This document shows, one piece after another, positions 61,764 to 64,000 of a stretch of DNA of 64,000 nt. The notes beneath the pieces are model-generated. The model saw nothing but the letters and a program-made list of their open reading frames with translations, searched no databases and was not told the origin of the DNA. The first letter of the stretch is position 1. Each line of letters opens with the position of its first letter. The translations under genes and the position numbers were made by a program. Source of the stretch: Streptomyces chartreusis NRRL 3882 (GTDB lineage Bacteria; Actinomycetota; Actinomycetes; Streptomycetales; Streptomycetaceae); assembly GCF_900236475.1 (NCBI RefSeq), contig NZ_LT963352.1:5522001-5586000 (forward strand). The letters run 5' to 3'.

Positions 61764-62403
61764 GGATCCCCCCGGGAATGGTCAGCCGCCCGATCAGGAC
61801 GTACGCGGCGTCGAACAGCAGTGCCAGGATGATGATGCCGAGCGTGCCCGCGAGGACCTGGTTGAGCGCGTTGGCGCTGCCCAGCGAGGCGAGGCCGCGG
61901 AAGATGACGTTGCCGAGGCCGGGTCCCGAGGCGTACGCCGCGATGGCCGCGATGCCCATCAGCATCTGGGTCGCGACCCGGATCCCGGTCAGGATCGGCG
62001 GCCAGGCCAGCGGCAGCTCGATCCGCAGCAGCCGGGCCGGCCGGGACATGCCGATGCCCGTGGCCGCGTCCACCAGTGACGGGTCGACCCCGCGCAGCCC
62101 GACGATCGCATTGCGCACGACCGGCAGCAGTCCGTACAGCGTCAGGGCGATCACCGTCGGCGGCACGCCCAGCCCCACGACCGGGATGAGCAGACCGATC
62201 AGGGCGAGCGCCGGCACGGTCAGGACGGTGGCGGTGGTCGTGGTCGCGAGGTTCCCGGCCCACTCGCTGCGGTAGGTGGCGACCCCGATCAGGACCCCGA
62301 GCACGGTCGCGACGACCATGCACTGGAAGACGGCGCTGGCGTGCTGGTAGGCGTCCGTGAGCAGCTGCTGGTGCCGGTTCGCCACGTACTCCCAGAAGTT
62401 CAC
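61756..62403 (-). CDS. Osmoprotectant ABC transporter permease (first gene of operon)
   Basis: 215 residues; GTG start. About five or six helices and the EAA loop (LVDAATGIGMSRPARLLRIELPLAWPPI). OpuCB type, paralogous to the other permease. It starts 18 bp after the AsnC/Lrp gene on the same strand, so the regulator may share the transcript. Confidence 0.93.
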   Translation of the reverse strand: MNFWEYVANRHQQLLTDAYQHASAVFQCMVVATVLGVLIGVATYRSEWAGNLATTTTATVLTVPALALIGLLIPVVGLGVPPTVIALTLYGLLPVVRNAIVGLRGVDPSLVDAATGIGMSRPARLLRIELPLAWPPILTGIRVATQMLMGIAAIAAYASGPGLGNVIFRGLASLGSANALNQVLAGTLGIIILALLFDAAYVLIGRLTIPGGIRA

Positions 62404-62421
62404 ACCCGCTCACCCCACGAT

Positions 62422-62913
62422 TCAGGTCTCCTCCGCGGCCTGCTCCACCAGCGGGATGATCCGCAGCGGAACGGGGTTCTCCATGACGATCGCCGTGGAG
62501 GCCCGGACGATGCCATCAAAACCGACGACCCGGTCGATCACACGCTGGAGATCGGCGTTCGAGCGGGCCACCAGCCGGCACAGCATGTCCCCGGTGCCGG
62601 TGGTGGTGTGCAGCTCCAGCACCTCCGGCACGGTCGCCAAGTGGGCCCGCACATCGGCGCCTTGGCCCTGCCGGATCTGGAGCGTCGCGAACGCCGTGAC
62701 CGGGTAGCCGAGCGCCGCCGGGTCCACCTCCGGGCCGAAGCCGCGGATGACTCCGTTCGACTGAAGCCGGTCGAGCCGCGCCTGCACGGTGCCCCGGGCC
62801 ACGCCGAGCCGCCGCGACATCTCCAGCACCCCGATCCGCGGCTCGCGGGCCAGCAGCAGGAGGATCCGGCCGTCCAGATGATCGATCGCCACAGCAGCCT
62901 CCCGGGTGGTCAT
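62422..62913 (-). CDS. AsnC/Lrp-family transcriptional regulator
   Basis: 163 residues. Winged helix (HLDGRILLLLAREPRIGVLEMSRRLGVARGTVQARLDRLQ in parts) and C-terminal RAM effector domain (AFATLQIRQGQGADVRAHLATVPEVLELHTTTGTGDML). It diverges from hppD over 101 bp, so it is a likely regulator of tyrosine breakdown; the transporter genes after it may be controlled too. Confidence 0.93.
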   Translation of the reverse strand: MTTREAAVAIDHLDGRILLLLAREPRIGVLEMSRRLGVARGTVQARLDRLQSNGVIRGFGPEVDPAALGYPVTAFATLQIRQGQGADVRAHLATVPEVLELHTTTGTGDMLCRLVARSNADLQRVIDRVVGFDGIVRASTAIVMENPVPLRIIPLVEQAAEET

Positions 62914-63014
62914 CCTGTACAGAAGGGCCGGTGATACGGCCGTATTGCTGAACAGATTGCCCAGCGGAATCGCAAACTATTGCGCACCTTGCCGAGCGGG
63001 GAGACCCTGCGGCT
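62914..63014. promoter_or_regulatory. Divergent asnC-hppD control region
   Basis: Holds a 12-bp palindrome ATACGGCCGTAT near 62936 and three ATTGC motifs (62944, 62956, 62979) with a GCAAA between them. This AT-richer 60 bp is the best place for regulator binding. GGGGAGA before the hppD ATG is its ribosome site. Confidence 0.5.
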
Positions 63015-64000
63015 ATGACGCAGACCACACACCACACTCCCGACACCGCCCGGCAGGCCGACCCCTTCCCGGTCAAGGGAATGGACGCGGTCGTCTTCGC
63101 CGTGGGCAACGCCAAGCAGGCGGCGCACTACTACTCCACCGCCTTCGGCATGAAGCTGGTCGCCTACTCCGGACCGGAGAACGGCAGCCGCGAGACCGCT
63201 GCGTACGTCCTGGAGAACGGCTCCGCCCGCTTCGTCCTCACCTCGGTCATCAAGCCGTCCAGCGACTGGGGCCACTTCCTCGCCCGGCACGTGGCCGAGC
63301 ACGGCGACGGCGTCGTCGACCTCGCCATCGAGGTGCCGGATGCGCGCGCCGCGTACGCCTACGCCCTGGAGCACGGCGCCCGCTCGGTCGCCGAGCCGTA
63401 CGAGCAGAAGGACGAGCACGGCACGGTCGTCCTGGCCGCCATCGCCACCTACGGCGAGACCCGCCACACCCTCGTCGAGCGCTCCGGCTACGACGGCCCG
63501 TACCTGCCCGGCTTCGTCGCGGCCGAGCCGATCGTCGAGCCGCCCGCCCAGCGCACCTTCCAGGCCATCGACCACTGCGTCGGCAACGTCGAGCTCGGCC
63601 GGATGAACGAGTGGGTCGGCTTCTACAACAAGGTGATGGGCTTCACGAACATGAAGGAGTTCGTGGGCGACGACATCGCCACCGAGTACAGCGCGCTGAT
63701 GTCGAAGGTCGTCGCCGACGGCACGCTCAAGGTCAAGTTCCCGATCAACGAGCCGGCCATCGCCAAGAAGAAGTCCCAGATCGACGAGTACCTGGAGTTC
63801 TACGGCGGCGCGGGCGTCCAGCACATCGCGCTCAACACCAACGACATCGTCCAGACGGTCCGCACCATGCGCGCGGCCGGCGTGGAGTTCCTGAACACGC
63901 CCGACTCGTACTACGACACCCTGGGGGAGTGGGTCGGCGAGACCCGGGTCCCGATCGACACCCTGCGCGAGCTGAAGATCCTCGCCGACCGCGACGAGGA
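63015..64000 (+). CDS. hppD: 4-hydroxyphenylpyruvate dioxygenase, 3'-truncated by window end
   Basis: 328 residues of about 380 are present. Converts 4-hydroxyphenylpyruvate to homogentisate in tyrosine catabolism; in Streptomyces this drains tyrosine away from antibiotics such as CDA. N-terminal vicinal-oxygen-chelate half (VKGMDAVVFAVGNAKQAAHYY) and C-terminal half with iron ligands His187 (AIDHCVGNV) and His270 (GVQHIALNT); the third ligand, a Glu near 350, lies outside the window. The last visible part (SYYDTLGEWVG) is typical. Confidence 0.96.
   Translation, partial: MTQTTHHTPDTARQADPFPVKGMDAVVFAVGNAKQAAHYYSTAFGMKLVAYSGPENGSRETAAYVLENGSARFVLTSVIKPSSDWGHFLARHVAEHGDGVVDLAIEVPDARAAYAYALEHGARSVAEPYEQKDEHGTVVLAAIATYGETRHTLVERSGYDGPYLPGFVAAEPIVEPPAQRTFQAIDHCVGNVELGRMNEWVGFYNKVMGFTNMKEFVGDDIATEYSALMSKVVADGTLKVKFPINEPAIAKKKSQIDEYLEFYGGAGVQHIALNTNDIVQTVRTMRAAGVEFLNTPDSYYDTLGEWVGETRVPIDTLRELKILADRDE

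Overview
The window is high-GC DNA (third codon positions almost all G/C, many GTG/TTG starts, short overlapping operons) from a Streptomyces-type actinomycete. Family content and gene order, from an FHA protein and two eukaryotic-type kinases through prfB, ftsEX, smpB-ssrA, a mat locus, nitrate transport, malic enzyme, HU, murA, a hexosaminidase operon and a molybdo-hydroxylase to hppD, match from memory the chromosomal core of S. coelicolor around SCO2975 to SCO2927. I see no integrase, insertion sequence, CRISPR array or phage block.

Layout. 1-4.1 kb: FHA-domain protein diverging from kinases pkaA and pkaB. 4.2-10.7 kb: translation and division genes (prfB, LAETG-anchored surface protein, zinc-ribbon membrane protein, ftsE, ftsX, S41 protease, smpB, tmRNA). 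10.7-15.3 kb (minus strand): MFS protein, GH31 alpha-xylosidase and LacI repressor, with a clear promoter/operator. 15.5-17.6 kb: hypothetical, DUF2637 and LysR genes. 17.8-22.8 kb: mat-type exopolysaccharide genes. 22.9-27.6 kb: membrane protein with Pro-rich repeats, NarK, NnaR-like regulator, CGNR protein. 27.9-33.4 kb: ECF sigma/anti-sigma pair, HelD-like RNA polymerase motor, a probable structured small RNA, malic enzyme. 33.7-36.9 kb: HU, murA with its 3' end duplicated downstream, YqgE, DUF3039. 37.1-42.0 kb: sugar ABC transporter plus GH20 hexosaminidase behind a DasR-like site. 42.3-48.6 kb: three-subunit xanthine-dehydrogenase-family enzyme whose iron-sulfur subunit carries a huge disordered repeat region, plus a P-loop kinase. 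48.8-54.1 kb: SUKH-4 protein, MerR and hydrolase, DUF6083, tRNA-Cys, MFS exporter. 54.2-64 kb: DEAH helicase, IclR, secreted Lon-like protease, ArsR with a perfect operator, osmoprotectant ABC operon, AsnC/Lrp regulator, and hppD running off the end.

The best candidates for something undescribed are: (1) a structured transcript at about 31.72-31.86 kb, with an 11-bp closing stem, two inner hairpins (one with a GNRA loop) and a strong terminator; (2) the 868-residue [2Fe-2S] subunit with an N-terminal extension of about 640 residues that includes 10-residue repeats; (3) two identical 125-bp units that copy the end of murA into the hup-murA gap. Regulatory sites that look convincing by eye are a SigR-type promoter for ssrA, a LacI-type 18-bp palindrome at the xylosidase promoter, a DasR-like site at the hexosaminidase operon and a 24-bp palindrome before the ArsR gene.
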